Source of the DNA: Butyrivibrio proteoclasticus
GTDB lineage: Bacteria; Bacillota; Clostridia; Lachnospirales; Lachnospiraceae
Length of the DNA stretch: 50,527 nt
Assembly: GCF_900115735.1 (NCBI RefSeq)
Contig: NZ_FOXO01000029.1
Coordinates: forward strand, 1 to 50,527
Direction: 5' to 3'
Shown here: positions 22,763 through 31,377 of the stretch, piece by piece
How the letters are laid out: the number at the start of each line of letters is the position of its first letter
How positions within the stretch are numbered: position 1 is the first letter of the stretch
Made by a program: the position numbers and the translations under genes
Notes under the pieces: generated by a model
Told to the model about the DNA's origin: nothing
Database searches by the model: none
Seen by the model: only the letters and a program-made list of their open reading frames with translations

Positions 22763-23725
22763 ATGACAGAAAACAAGAATTCATTTTGGACATTTGCGCC
22801 GGTTGTTGTGCTGGTGGCCATATTTTGCTGTGTGTTGTGGGGAAGTGCATCACCAGCCATCAAGATTGCTTATGAATTATTCAAAATAGATGCGAGCGAT
22901 ACGCCATCAAGGCTTGTACTTGCAGGCGCAAGGTTTATGCTTGCGGGTGTTATGACCATATTTTTTGGCTCAATACTGGCCAAAAAGCCTTTGATACCGC
23001 AGAAAGATTCATTGAAATACATTGTGATACTCTCACTTTTTCAGACTATCGGTCAGTACTATTTCTTTTTTATGTCACTGGCTAATACATCAGGAGTAAG
23101 AGGCTCTATCATCAATGCTTCAGGCAATTTCCTGGCTCCGCTTTTTGCAATTTTTCTATTTAAACTTGAGAAGGTTTCAGCCAAAAAACTCATCGGCTGC
23201 GCCACAGGCTTTCTTGGAATAATCATGTTCTTTGGCGGCGCAGGAGCTTTGGTGAGCGGAGCGCCGATGACTTTAAAAGGTGAGGGCGCGATGCTTGCAG
23301 CAGCTTTTTTCTATGCTATATCAGGTTGCAGTATCAAGATCTTTTCAAAGCATGAGAATCCTGTTATCCTCAGTGGTTATCAGTTCTTTTTAGGCGGTGC
23401 AGTTCTTTTTATCATTGGACTTATGCTTGGAGGGAGCCTTAATTTCTACAGTACAGGCTGTTATCTTAACCTGATCTACATGGGCTTTATTTCCGCAGGA
23501 GCATACACACTTTGGGGAGTTCTTCTTAAATACAATCCGGTCAGCAAGGTTTCAGTGTTGGGATTTGTTAATCCGATAATGGGAGTTTTGCTGTCAGCAT
23601 TTTTCCTGGGAGAAGGGCAGGAGGCGCTGTCAGTTGCAAGCATTGTGGCACTTTTACTTGTTTCAGCAGGAATTATAATAGTAAATTATGAGAGGTCAAA
23701 GAAATGGCGAGAAGAGAAGGCTTAA
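22763..23725 (+). CDS. EamA-family DMT transporter
   Basis: 320 aa with ten hydrophobic helices in two EamA repeats. The first begins LVAIFCCVLWGSASPAIKIAYEL and includes YFFFMSLANTSGVRGSIINASGNFLAPLFA; the second begins GEGAMLAAAFFYAISGCSIKIFS and ends GAYTLWGVLLKYNPVSKVSVLGFVNPIMGVLLSAF. Drug/metabolite transporters of this kind export amino acids or other small metabolites at the cell membrane; the substrate is unknown. GGAGGAA precedes ATG 22763, and a TATAAT at 22725-22730 is a possible -10 box. Its 3' end overlaps the NUDIX gene by 22 bases, so the two are co-transcribed. Confidence 0.85.
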   Translation: MTENKNSFWTFAPVVVLVAIFCCVLWGSASPAIKIAYELFKIDASDTPSRLVLAGARFMLAGVMTIFFGSILAKKPLIPQKDSLKYIVILSLFQTIGQYYFFFMSLANTSGVRGSIINASGNFLAPLFAIFLFKLEKVSAKKLIGCATGFLGIIMFFGGAGALVSGAPMTLKGEGAMLAAAFFYAISGCSIKIFSKHENPVILSGYQFFLGGAVLFIIGLMLGGSLNFYSTGCYLNLIYMGFISAGAYTLWGVLLKYNPVSKVSVLGFVNPIMGVLLSAFFLGEGQEALSVASIVALLLVSAGIIIVNYERSKKWREEKA

Positions 23726-24195
23726 CGACTCTTTGTTATCTTGAAAGAGACGACAAATACTTAATGCTTCACAGAGTATCAAAAAAGAATGATATTAGTA
23801 AAGACAAGTGGATCGGCGTTGGCGGGCACTTTGAGGATGATGAAAGCCCTGAAGAATGTATAAAAAGAGAAATTCTTGAGGAGACAGGATATGATGTTCC
23901 GCTTGAAAGTTTGGAATATCGTGCAATAATCACATTCATTTCACAAAAAGGTGACTATGAGCTTATGTCTTTATTTACTGCCAAAGCACCTGACGGTGAG
24001 CCAAAAGATTGCGATGAAGGAGTGCTCACATGGGTAGAGAAGGATAAGCTTTTTGACCTTAACCTCTGGGAAGGGGACAAGATATTTTTCAGACTCATGG
24101 AAAAAAGTCATGATTTCTTTTCACTGAAAATGGTATATGATAGAGAAGACAATCTCATTGAGGCAGTTCTCAATGGTAAAAAGATGCAGTTGTAA
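23704..24195 (+). CDS. NUDIX hydrolase (8-oxo-dGTP diphosphatase-like)
   Basis: 163 aa. GVGGHFEDDESPEECIKREILEETG is the complete NUDIX box (G-x5-E-x7-R-E-x2-E-E-x-G) that binds magnesium and the pyrophosphate. The opening TLCYLERDDKYLMLHRV is typical of MutT-like proteins annotated as 8-oxo-dGTP diphosphatases. It is probably a cytoplasmic nucleotide-pool cleaner; the exact substrate is not proven. The start ATG lies inside the end of the transporter gene. Confidence 0.85.
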   Translation: MARREGLTTLCYLERDDKYLMLHRVSKKNDISKDKWIGVGGHFEDDESPEECIKREILEETGYDVPLESLEYRAIITFISQKGDYELMSLFTAKAPDGEPKDCDEGVLTWVEKDKLFDLNLWEGDKIFFRLMEKSHDFFSLKMVYDREDNLIEAVLNGKKMQL

Positions 24196-24272
24196 GAATG
24201 TGTATTGCTGATGCGATGCCGGAGTTATTCACAGACAACTTGTCAGAAAAAACGATTTTGGAGGATAAAAAG

Positions 24273-24698
24273 ATGGTAAAAGATAATAATTGTGGATACT
24301 GTGTTGGTGGAGAGCCACTTGCAAAATTTGGTATAAAGATCTGTGACCTTGAGGTCAGCCAGCTTATTCTTTTTAAAGAGCAGAGCCATCCGGGAAGATG
24401 CATTGTGGCTTACAAGGATCATGTCAGTGAGATAGTTGATATCTCAGATGCAGAAAGAGATGCATTTTTCAGAGATGTAAACAGAGCATCCAAGGCTATA
24501 CATAAAGCCTTTAACCCTGACAAAGTAAACTATGGCGCATATGGCGATACAGGCTGCCATCTTCACATGCATCTTGTACCAAAGTACAAGGACGAATTTG
24601 AGTGGGGCGGAGTTTTTGAAATGAACCCTGGCAAGAAGTTCCTTACAGATGCAGAATATGACGAAATGATAAGCAAAATAAAGGAAAATCTGGAGTAA
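24273..24698 (+). CDS. HIT family protein
   Basis: 141 aa from ATG 24273, with GGAGG eight bases upstream. HLHMHLVPKY near residue 98 is the histidine-triad motif (HxHxHxx) that binds and cleaves nucleotide phosphoramidates or adenylates. CGYCVGGEPL near the N-terminus may be half of a zinc site. HPGRCIVAYKDHVSEIVDIS matches the first half of HIT hydrolases. It is of the Hint/diadenosine-hydrolase-like type and cytoplasmic; the biological substrate is unknown. It follows the NUDIX gene and may share its transcript. Confidence 0.85.
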   Translation: MVKDNNCGYCVGGEPLAKFGIKICDLEVSQLILFKEQSHPGRCIVAYKDHVSEIVDISDAERDAFFRDVNRASKAIHKAFNPDKVNYGAYGDTGCHLHMHLVPKYKDEFEWGGVFEMNPGKKFLTDAEYDEMISKIKENLE

Positions 24699-24745
24699 AG
24701 CTGCATAAAAAGTAGGCAGCCACTTCAGTTAATAAGGAAATACTT

Positions 24746-26185
24746 ATGACTACCTACGAAACAAGTAACAGAGAAGAAGCAATAAAATACAAATTTACTT
24801 TGCGCGAATGCCTTGTCGGAGACAGGGCATTCTATCGCAGGGCAGCAATGATAGTTGCCCCGATGATCATACAAAACACGCTATCTAATGTTGTAGGACT
24901 TTTGGATAACGTGATGGTTGGACAGGTCGGGACCCTTCCAATGTCGGCAGTAGCTATTGTCAATCAGCTGCTGTTTATTTTCTATCTGTGCATATGGGGT
25001 TCTCTTGCCGGTGCCGGAATTTTCAGCACACAGTTCTTTGGAAAAGGAGATATGGATGGCGTCAGATATTCCATTAGATTTAAGCTGATGGATGCGGTCG
25101 TTATCTGCGCTATAGCAGTAACGTTCCTTTTTCTGGCAAAAGAAAATCTGATATCCCTTTACATTTCTTCCGGCACTGCAGACGCAGACAGGGCTGCCAC
25201 TTTGGCTTATGCCACATCGTACCTTGATATAATGCTTGTGGGACTTATCCCTTTTAGCCTGACACAGGTCTATGCAAGCGCCATGCGAGAGTCAGGAAAG
25301 ACAACACTTCCAATGATCGCAGGTATGACAGCGATGCTTGTGAATTTTGTGTTCAATGCACTTCTTATTTTTGGACTTTTTGGTCTTCCCAAAATGGGAG
25401 TAATGGGTGCGGCAACTGCAACGGTCATTTCCAGGTTTACAGAGCTTTTTATCGTGATGACAGGCGCACACAGGAAAAACTCAAGGTATCCTTTCTTTAA
25501 GGGCGTTTTCAGAAGCCTTTATGTACCTTTTAATCTGGTAAGAACAATACTTGTTAAATCACTTCCGCTTCTTTGTAATGAGTTTTTATGGAGCCTTGCT
25601 CAGGCGACACTATTGCAGGCATATTCCGTAAGGGGGATAGCTGTAATAGCAGCTATGAATATAAGCGGAACGGTATCACAGATATTTAACGAGGTCTTTT
25701 TATCAATTGGTAATTCCACGGGGATCATTGTGGGACAGGAACTTGGTGCAGATAAGCTCGTATCTGCCCGCAGGACTGCATGGAGAATGGCGTCACTTTG
25801 CGTGGCTTCTACTTTTGTGATGGGAACACTGCTTGCAATCGCAGCTCCTATAATCCCTCAGATTTACAATACTGAACCGGAGATAAGACAGCTCGCCACC
25901 AGATTTATATGGGTTGTTGCCATTTGTATGCCTATCAATTCCTATGCGAACGTGTCTTATTTCACTCTTCGTTCAGGTGGAAAGACAGCAGTTACATTTG
26001 TATTTGACAGTTGCTTTGCATGGGTTATAACCGTACCGGCAGCCTATATCCTTTCTCGTTTTACAAATCTTCCGGTACTTAGCATATTTATGATGGTTTC
26101 AGCTCTTGAGCTGTTGAAATGTACAATCGGATTTCTTTTGGTACGAAGCGGAGTATGGGTCCGCAATATAGTTAAACACGCTTGA
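24746..26185 (+). CDS. MATE family efflux transporter
   Basis: 479 aa with 12 hydrophobic helices in two bundles. MIVAPMIIQNTLSNVVGLLDNVMVGQVGTLPMSAVAIVNQ is the typical MATE N-lobe start, and the mirrored segment in the second half (KSLPLLCNEFLWSLAQATLLQAYSVRG ... GNSTGIIVGQELGADKL) completes the fold. MATE pumps export cationic drugs or metabolites using sodium or proton gradients. AAGGAAAT precedes ATG 24746. A long inverted repeat (26193-26242) follows the stop. Confidence 0.9.
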   Translation: MTTYETSNREEAIKYKFTLRECLVGDRAFYRRAAMIVAPMIIQNTLSNVVGLLDNVMVGQVGTLPMSAVAIVNQLLFIFYLCIWGSLAGAGIFSTQFFGKGDMDGVRYSIRFKLMDAVVICAIAVTFLFLAKENLISLYISSGTADADRAATLAYATSYLDIMLVGLIPFSLTQVYASAMRESGKTTLPMIAGMTAMLVNFVFNALLIFGLFGLPKMGVMGAATATVISRFTELFIVMTGAHRKNSRYPFFKGVFRSLYVPFNLVRTILVKSLPLLCNEFLWSLAQATLLQAYSVRGIAVIAAMNISGTVSQIFNEVFLSIGNSTGIIVGQELGADKLVSARRTAWRMASLCVASTFVMGTLLAIAAPIIPQIYNTEPEIRQLATRFIWVVAICMPINSYANVSYFTLRSGGKTAVTFVFDSCFAWVITVPAAYILSRFTNLPVLSIFMMVSALELLKCTIGFLLVRSGVWVRNIVKHA

Positions 26186-26192
26186 TTTATAG

Positions 26193-26242
26193 TGCACAAT
26201 CTTTTATGTCTTTTGGTGGAAAACTTAGTAAAAGATTGTGCA
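26193..26242. repeat. 14-bp perfect inverted repeat after MATE gene
   Basis: TGCACAATCTTTTA (26193-26206) and TAAAAGATTGTGCA (26229-26242) are exact inverted copies around a 22-base loop. As RNA it would form a stable hairpin at the 3' end of the MATE mRNA. There is no T-run on either strand, so it is more likely an mRNA 3' stabiliser, a weak terminator or a small mobile palindromic element. Confidence 0.55.
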
Positions 26243-26333
26243 ATTTGTGTATATATCCTCTTTATTTTTATGGGCAAAAATTGTAGAATAATATAGTCTG
26301 TCTACAAATATAAAGAAGAGTAACGAAGCATTT

Positions 26334-27662
26334 ATGGATCTGTTTGAATATATGAGAGAAAACAATTATGAGAAGGAATCGCCGCTTGCCGCCAGGATGC
26401 GCCCGAGGACCCTTGATGAAGTAGTGGGTCAGCAGCACATTATCGCTAAAGACAAGCTTCTTTATCGTGCGATTTTGGCAGATAAGTTAAGTTCTATCAT
26501 TTTGTATGGCCCGCCGGGAACAGGTAAAACTACTCTGGCTAAGGTCATAGCAGGTACCACAAAGGCTGATTTTACTCAGATAAATGCCACCATAGCCGGT
26601 AAAAAGGATATGGAGGAAGTTGTACAAAAGGCCAAGGACAATCTTGGAATGTATGGCAAAAAGACAATTCTTTTCATAGACGAGATTCATAGATTTAATA
26701 AGGGTCAGCAGGATTATCTTTTACCATTTGTTGAGGATGGAACGGTAATACTTATTGGGGCTACAACTGAGAATCCTTATTTTGAAGTGAATGGAGCTCT
26801 TATTTCAAGGTCTGTTATTTTTGAGCTTAAACCGCTTGGAACAGATGATATAAAAGAGCTGCTGGGTAGAGCTGTTACTGATAAAGAACGTGGAATGGGA
26901 GCTTACAAGGCAGTTTTGGAGGATGATGCGGCTGATTTTTTGGCAGATCTGGCTGATGGAGATGCCAGGCATGCATTGAATGCTCTTGAACTTGGAATTC
27001 TCACAACTGAAAGAAGTGAAGATGGACTTATTCATATCACTAAAGAGGTTGCAGAGGAGTGTATTCAGAAAAAAGTTGCCAGATATGACAAGGATGGTGA
27101 TAACCATTATGATACAATCTCTGCCTTTATAAAGAGTATGAGAGGGTCAGATCCTGATGCAGCGGTTTACTATCTTGCACGAATGTTGAATGCAGGAGAG
27201 GATCCCAAGTTTATAGTAAGACGCATGATGGTATGTGCTTCTGAAGATGTGGGTAATGCAGATCCACAGGCACTTCAGGTGGCAGTAGCAGCATCTCTTG
27301 CTGTTGAAAGGCTTGGAATGCCTGAAGCCAGGATCACACTTGCCCAGGCTGCAAGCTATATAGCTACAGCGCCAAAGAGTAATTCGTCGATTGTTGCAAT
27401 CGACAGCGCGATGAGCACAGTTACAGAAACAGGCAATCTTCCGATACCACCGCATCTTCAGGATGCTCATTACAAATCAGCATCCAAGCTGGGGCACGGT
27501 ATTGGTTACAAATATGCCCATGATTATCCTGATCACTATGTTAAACAACAGTATTTGCCGTATGAGCTTAATGGCAAGGAGTTCTATAGCCCTTCAGGAA
27601 ACGGCTATGAGCTCAAGATAAAAGATCACATGAGAAAGCTCAAAAACAGAGAAGATAACTAA
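26334..27662 (+). CDS. rarA: replication-associated recombination protein A (MgsA/RarA)
   Basis: 442 aa AAA+ ATPase, the normal length. MRPRTLDEVVGQQHI is the clamp-loader-like start, GPPGTGKTTLAKVIA the Walker A, LFIDEIHRFNKGQQDYLLPFVEDG the Walker B with the typical H-R-F-N-K, and GATTENPYFEVNGALISRS the sensor/Arg-finger region. The C-terminal half (KSMRGSDPDAAVYYLARML, EDVGNADP, YKYAHDYPDHYVKQQYLP) is the RarA tetramerisation part. RarA acts at stalled replication forks, interacting with SSB. ATG 26334 follows AGAAGAG. It is nine bases from the next gene. Confidence 0.92.
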   Translation: MDLFEYMRENNYEKESPLAARMRPRTLDEVVGQQHIIAKDKLLYRAILADKLSSIILYGPPGTGKTTLAKVIAGTTKADFTQINATIAGKKDMEEVVQKAKDNLGMYGKKTILFIDEIHRFNKGQQDYLLPFVEDGTVILIGATTENPYFEVNGALISRSVIFELKPLGTDDIKELLGRAVTDKERGMGAYKAVLEDDAADFLADLADGDARHALNALELGILTTERSEDGLIHITKEVAEECIQKKVARYDKDGDNHYDTISAFIKSMRGSDPDAAVYYLARMLNAGEDPKFIVRRMMVCASEDVGNADPQALQVAVAASLAVERLGMPEARITLAQAASYIATAPKSNSSIVAIDSAMSTVTETGNLPIPPHLQDAHYKSASKLGHGIGYKYAHDYPDHYVKQQYLPYELNGKEFYSPSGNGYELKIKDHMRKLKNREDN

Positions 27663-27670
27663 GGGGTTAC

Positions 27671-29473
27671 ATGGATAAAAAGAAACGCAGGCTTCGCGCA
27701 GGGAGGAAAGCCCGTCACAATAGAAAGTTAATAATTCTTACAGGAATAGGCGTAGTTGTTGCGGTTTTATTCGTTGTAGCAATGATTATGTGGCTTTTTA
27801 TCAGTACAGGAAGGGGTTCTGATGAGAAGCAGGATGAAGCACTATATCAGGCTTCAATCGAGCAGACTTCAATCAGCGAAATCGTGTATGTTCAGGAAAG
27901 CATCGTTGATACAATTGTAAGTGGTGGAAAAAGAGTATCCAAGTCCCTTTCTGAAAGACCTGAGACTGTGGAAGTTACAGCGGAAGATGCTGCGGAATTT
28001 GGCGATATAGAGTGCCAGATTGTAGGAACATCTAATGTTGAAGTTAATATTACTTCTGATGGTATTCCTGCCAGCGATGATAAGTATTATTATCTTTTTG
28101 AGATGCCTACCTATGAGGATGGTATTGCAGAAGATGCAGAGCCTCTTTCAAAGATATATAAGGGAGATGACGCTTCTTTTACCATAAAGCTTAACAAAGG
28201 ACTTTCAAACACGAGACTCTTTTCGAAATTTGCTGTTGCTGTAAAGATGGAAGATCAGTATGTTCAGGTCGCGCATGCCAAGTACATCACAAATCCTGGA
28301 GAATGTGCAGGATATTATTATGATAGTATGGATCATGATTCTATTAAAGGTCTTTTACCATATCCACTTCGTCTTGATGAACTTTCTGACCTTGGAGTTA
28401 ACTATTGCGCTTATAATATTCCTCTTTCACATATACTTACCACATCAGGGGGAATTGCATATTCATATGGCGGCGTGACATATCACTTCAATGCCAGGAT
28501 CATAAATGATTACGATACATTGTTTAAAAAGCTTAATTCCATGGGCATAGATATAGCGGCAATCATTTTGAATGATGCAAGTACCTCAGCTTATCCAGAG
28601 ATTACTCATCCCAGTGCGCGAAGTGGCTCGACGGCTCCATACTACATGTTTAATGCTGCTGATGAGAGCGGTGTAAAGGCGCTTGCTGCTATTGGAAGTT
28701 TCCTTGCAGGCAGATATTCAGGTTCAGGCCACGGCAATGTCAGCATGTGGATTATTGCCAATGAGGTCAACGCCAGAAAAGAATACAATTACATGTCTTA
28801 TACAGATGTGAATACTTATACTGCGGCCTTCACAAGGGCTTTCAGAGTATTTTATAACGCTATAAAGAGTCAGAATGCAGGTGCACTTGTGTATATTCCA
28901 TTGGATCAGAGATGGACCTATAATACAGAGAGCACCGGAGATTATGATGCTAAGGATGTCCTTGATATTTTTGCTTCTTCTATAAATGATTATGGCAATA
29001 TTGACTGGGGACTTGCAGCGCATCCATATTCTTTTCCTAATGATAATACTGCATTTTGGAAGACATCCAAGTATGTTAACCATACTGAGTCAACACCTTG
29101 TATCACAATGGAGAATATTGAGGTTTTGACCAATTACATGCAAAAAACAAATATGCTTAACCCGGATGGTGATGTCAGATCTATTATTTTAAGTGAAATC
29201 GGCTATTCATCTACACAGGGTGAGAACATTCAGGCGGCTGCATTTGCTTATGCCTATACCAAGATGGTTCAAAATGGCTATATTGATGCTCTCATGTTGT
29301 CGAGACAGGTTGATGCGCCAGAAGAAATTGCGGCGCTTGGTCTTGCTCTTGGACTGGAAACTTCAAGTGGTTCACCAAAACATTTATACTTTGTTTTCAA
29401 ATATATCGATGATCCTGATAAAAGAGATGAAGTATGCGCATTTGCTTACGATATAATAGGAAAGAAGTTTTAG
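27671..29473 (+). CDS. DUF5722 protein, membrane-anchored glycoside-hydrolase-like
   Basis: 600 aa. A very basic N-terminus (KKKRRLRAGRKARHNRK) is followed by one membrane helix (ILTGIGVVVAVLFVVAMIMW), giving an extracellular anchored protein. The rest resembles DUF5722: LPYPLRLDELSDLGVNYCAYNIPL, MGIDIAAIILND, MWIIANEVNARKEYNYMSY and HPYSFPND. The N-E-V sequence and the alternation of beta strands and helices are like a TIM-barrel clan-A glycoside hydrolase, with NEV as acid/base and ILSEIG near residue 510 as a plausible nucleophile. Substrate unknown; likely a cell-surface polysaccharide function. AAGGGG precedes ATG 27671. Confidence 0.7.
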   Translation: MDKKKRRLRAGRKARHNRKLIILTGIGVVVAVLFVVAMIMWLFISTGRGSDEKQDEALYQASIEQTSISEIVYVQESIVDTIVSGGKRVSKSLSERPETVEVTAEDAAEFGDIECQIVGTSNVEVNITSDGIPASDDKYYYLFEMPTYEDGIAEDAEPLSKIYKGDDASFTIKLNKGLSNTRLFSKFAVAVKMEDQYVQVAHAKYITNPGECAGYYYDSMDHDSIKGLLPYPLRLDELSDLGVNYCAYNIPLSHILTTSGGIAYSYGGVTYHFNARIINDYDTLFKKLNSMGIDIAAIILNDASTSAYPEITHPSARSGSTAPYYMFNAADESGVKALAAIGSFLAGRYSGSGHGNVSMWIIANEVNARKEYNYMSYTDVNTYTAAFTRAFRVFYNAIKSQNAGALVYIPLDQRWTYNTESTGDYDAKDVLDIFASSINDYGNIDWGLAAHPYSFPNDNTAFWKTSKYVNHTESTPCITMENIEVLTNYMQKTNMLNPDGDVRSIILSEIGYSSTQGENIQAAAFAYAYTKMVQNGYIDALMLSRQVDAPEEIAALGLALGLETSSGSPKHLYFVFKYIDDPDKRDEVCAFAYDIIGKKF

Positions 29474-29486
29474 GAGGAGCATTACT

Positions 29487-30635
29487 ATGACAAACGCTGA
29501 GAAAGCACTTGAAATGCATGAAAAATGGCAGGGGAAACTTGAGATAGTTTCTAAAGCTAAGGTTAATTCCAAAGAAGATCTGGCTGTATGTTATACACCG
29601 GGAGTGGCAGAACCTTGTAAGCTTATTGCTAAAGACAAGAGCCTTGCCTACAAATATACTATTAAGTCTAACACTATTGCTGTCGTTTCTGATGGCAGTG
29701 CGGTTTTGGGACTTGGAAACATTGGACCTCATGCAGCAATGCCTGTTATGGAAGGTAAGGCAGTGCTTTTTAAGGAGTTTGGAGGAGTTAATGCAATTCC
29801 TATTTGTCTTGATACTCAGGATACAGAAGAGATTATTAAGGCTGTTACATATCTTGCGCCAGGGTTTGGCGGGATAAATCTTGAGGATATTTCAGCACCA
29901 AGATGCTTTGAAATAGAGGAGAGATTAAAAGAAAAGCTTGATATTCCGGTCTTTCATGATGATCAGCATGGAACAGCAATTGTTGTTCTTGCAGGTATTA
30001 TAAATGCTTTGAAAGTAGTAGGGAAAAAGAAAGAGGAATGTAAAGTAGTAGTTAACGGTGCCGGAAGTGCTGGAATTGCTATAACAAAACTTTTGCTTAC
30101 CTATGGTTTTAAAAATGTTACAATGTGTGATAAGTCAGGAATTCTTTCCAAGGCATCAGCTGATCTTAACTGGATGCAGGAAAAGATGATGGATGTTACA
30201 AATCTTGAGCAGAATACCGGAACACTTGCTGACGCTTTAAAGGGAGCTGATATATTTGTTGGTGTATCTGCACCTGGAATTGTCACCAAAGAAATGGCTC
30301 AGGAAATGAATGATGGAGCTATAATGTTTGCTATGGCAAACCCTGTTCCTGAGATTATGCCTGACCTTGCAAAGGAAGCAGGAGTAAGAGTTATAGGTAC
30401 AGGACGAAGTGACTTCCCTAATCAGGTAAATAACGTGCTTGTTTTCCCCGGAATCTTTAAGGGGGCTCTTGAGGGCGGAGCTAAACATATTACTGATGAG
30501 ATGAAGCTTGCTGCTGCAAAGGCATTGGCAAGTCTCGTCCCTGAAAATGAACTTAATGAAGAGAACATACTTCCTGCAGCATTTGACCCAAGATGTGCGG
30601 AAGTTGTTTCGAAAGCAGTAAAAGAACTTATTTAA
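29487..30635 (+). CDS. NAD(P)-dependent malic enzyme
   Basis: 382 aa, the short bacterial form. LAVCYTPGVAEPCKLIAKD, SDGSAVLGLGNIGPHAAMPVMEGKAVLFKEFGG and EDISAPRCFEIEERLKE...VFHDDQHGTAIVVLAGI are the malic-enzyme motifs with metal-binding E/D residues, and VVNGAGSAGIAI is the NAD-binding Rossmann loop. FAMANPVPEIMPDLA and GRSDFPNQVNNVLVFPGIFKGAL complete it. It decarboxylates malate to pyruvate with NAD(P)H formation in the cytoplasm. GGAGGAG lies before ATG 29487. It stands between a surface protein and a regulator with no metabolic neighbour. Confidence 0.93.
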   Translation: MTNAEKALEMHEKWQGKLEIVSKAKVNSKEDLAVCYTPGVAEPCKLIAKDKSLAYKYTIKSNTIAVVSDGSAVLGLGNIGPHAAMPVMEGKAVLFKEFGGVNAIPICLDTQDTEEIIKAVTYLAPGFGGINLEDISAPRCFEIEERLKEKLDIPVFHDDQHGTAIVVLAGIINALKVVGKKKEECKVVVNGAGSAGIAITKLLLTYGFKNVTMCDKSGILSKASADLNWMQEKMMDVTNLEQNTGTLADALKGADIFVGVSAPGIVTKEMAQEMNDGAIMFAMANPVPEIMPDLAKEAGVRVIGTGRSDFPNQVNNVLVFPGIFKGALEGGAKHITDEMKLAAAKALASLVPENELNEENILPAAFDPRCAEVVSKAVKELI

Positions 30636-30650
30636 TTTGGAGGTATGAGC

Positions 30651-31175
30651 GTGAGCTCAAGGTATCTTACTTTATACAAGATGATTGTTCTGTACATGTT
30701 AAAGAGGTGTGAAGTGCCTCTTAGCAAGTCACAGATTTATGATTTTATACTGGAAAAAGAATATACGACATTCTTAACTTTACAGGAAGTTTTTGCAGAG
30801 ATGGCTTCGTCGGATCTTATAAAAGAAAAAACGGTTGCCAATAGGACTTATCTGGAAATAACAGAGGAGGGAGAAGAAGCCCTTAAGTTTTTCGGTAACA
30901 GGATCAATCCTTCTATTAAATCTCAGATTGATGATTACTTAAAAGCCAACAGTATGAAGCTTAGAAGTGAGGGCTCAATAATCGGAGATTATCAGAAGAC
31001 CGGAGAGAATGAGTATACAGCCCGTGTTATTGCAAGAGAGAGCGGGCATACTCTTATAGATATCCAGATTCCGGTGCCGACAGAGGAAATGGCTCAGGCT
31101 ATTTGCAGGAACTGGCTTGAAAAGAATCAGGAAGTATATCAGTTTTTGATTAATAATTTAATGTTTGATGAGTGA
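30651..31175 (+). CDS. DUF4364 family protein (winged-helix-like)
   Basis: 174 aa. SSRYLTLYKMIVLYMLKRCEVPLSKSQIYDFILEKEY followed by TYLEITEEGEEALKFF matches DUF4364, a Clostridia family whose first half looks like a PadR-type winged helix. The second half (YTARVIARESGHTLIDIQIPVPTEEMA) is a small alpha/beta domain. It is probably a DNA-binding regulator, target unknown. GTG 30651 is chosen because GGAGG (30639-30643) is seven bases before it; the ATG at 30645 is only one base from the same site. It directly follows malic enzyme. Confidence 0.8.
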   Translation: MSSRYLTLYKMIVLYMLKRCEVPLSKSQIYDFILEKEYTTFLTLQEVFAEMASSDLIKEKTVANRTYLEITEEGEEALKFFGNRINPSIKSQIDDYLKANSMKLRSEGSIIGDYQKTGENEYTARVIARESGHTLIDIQIPVPTEEMAQAICRNWLEKNQEVYQFLINNLMFDE

Positions 31176-31228
31176 TTGACTTAACTGTTATCACTTGCTA
31201 TAATAACATTCGTGGCTAAATTGCCCAA

Positions 31229-31301
31229 GCTGTTGTAGCACAGTCGGTAGTGCGTCGCATTGGTAGTGCGGAGGTCACGGGTTCGATTCCCGTCAGCAGC
31301 T
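31229..31301 (+). tRNA. tRNA-Thr (anticodon GGT)
   Basis: 73 bases fold into a full cloverleaf: acceptor GCTGTTG/CAGCAGC, D-arm GCAC/GTGC, anticodon stem TCGCA/TGCGG with loop TTGGTAG, and T-arm ACGGG-TTCGATT-CCCGT. The anticodon at positions 34-36 is GGT, reading Thr codons ACC and ACU. The 3' CCA is not encoded. A terminator follows at 31311. Confidence 0.95.
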
Positions 31302-31310
31302 GTAAATGTT

Positions 31311-31345
31311 AAAACCCATCGGATAATATATCCGGTGGGTTTTGC
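31311..31345 (+). terminator. terminator after tRNA-Thr
   Basis: AAACCCATCGGAT pairs with ATCCGGTGGGTTT across a short loop and is followed by TTGC. It ends the tRNA transcript and lies just before the minus-strand GGDEF gene's stop. Confidence 0.8.
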
Positions 31346-31377
31346 TATATGTATATTTCTAAAATGCTGATTCTATT

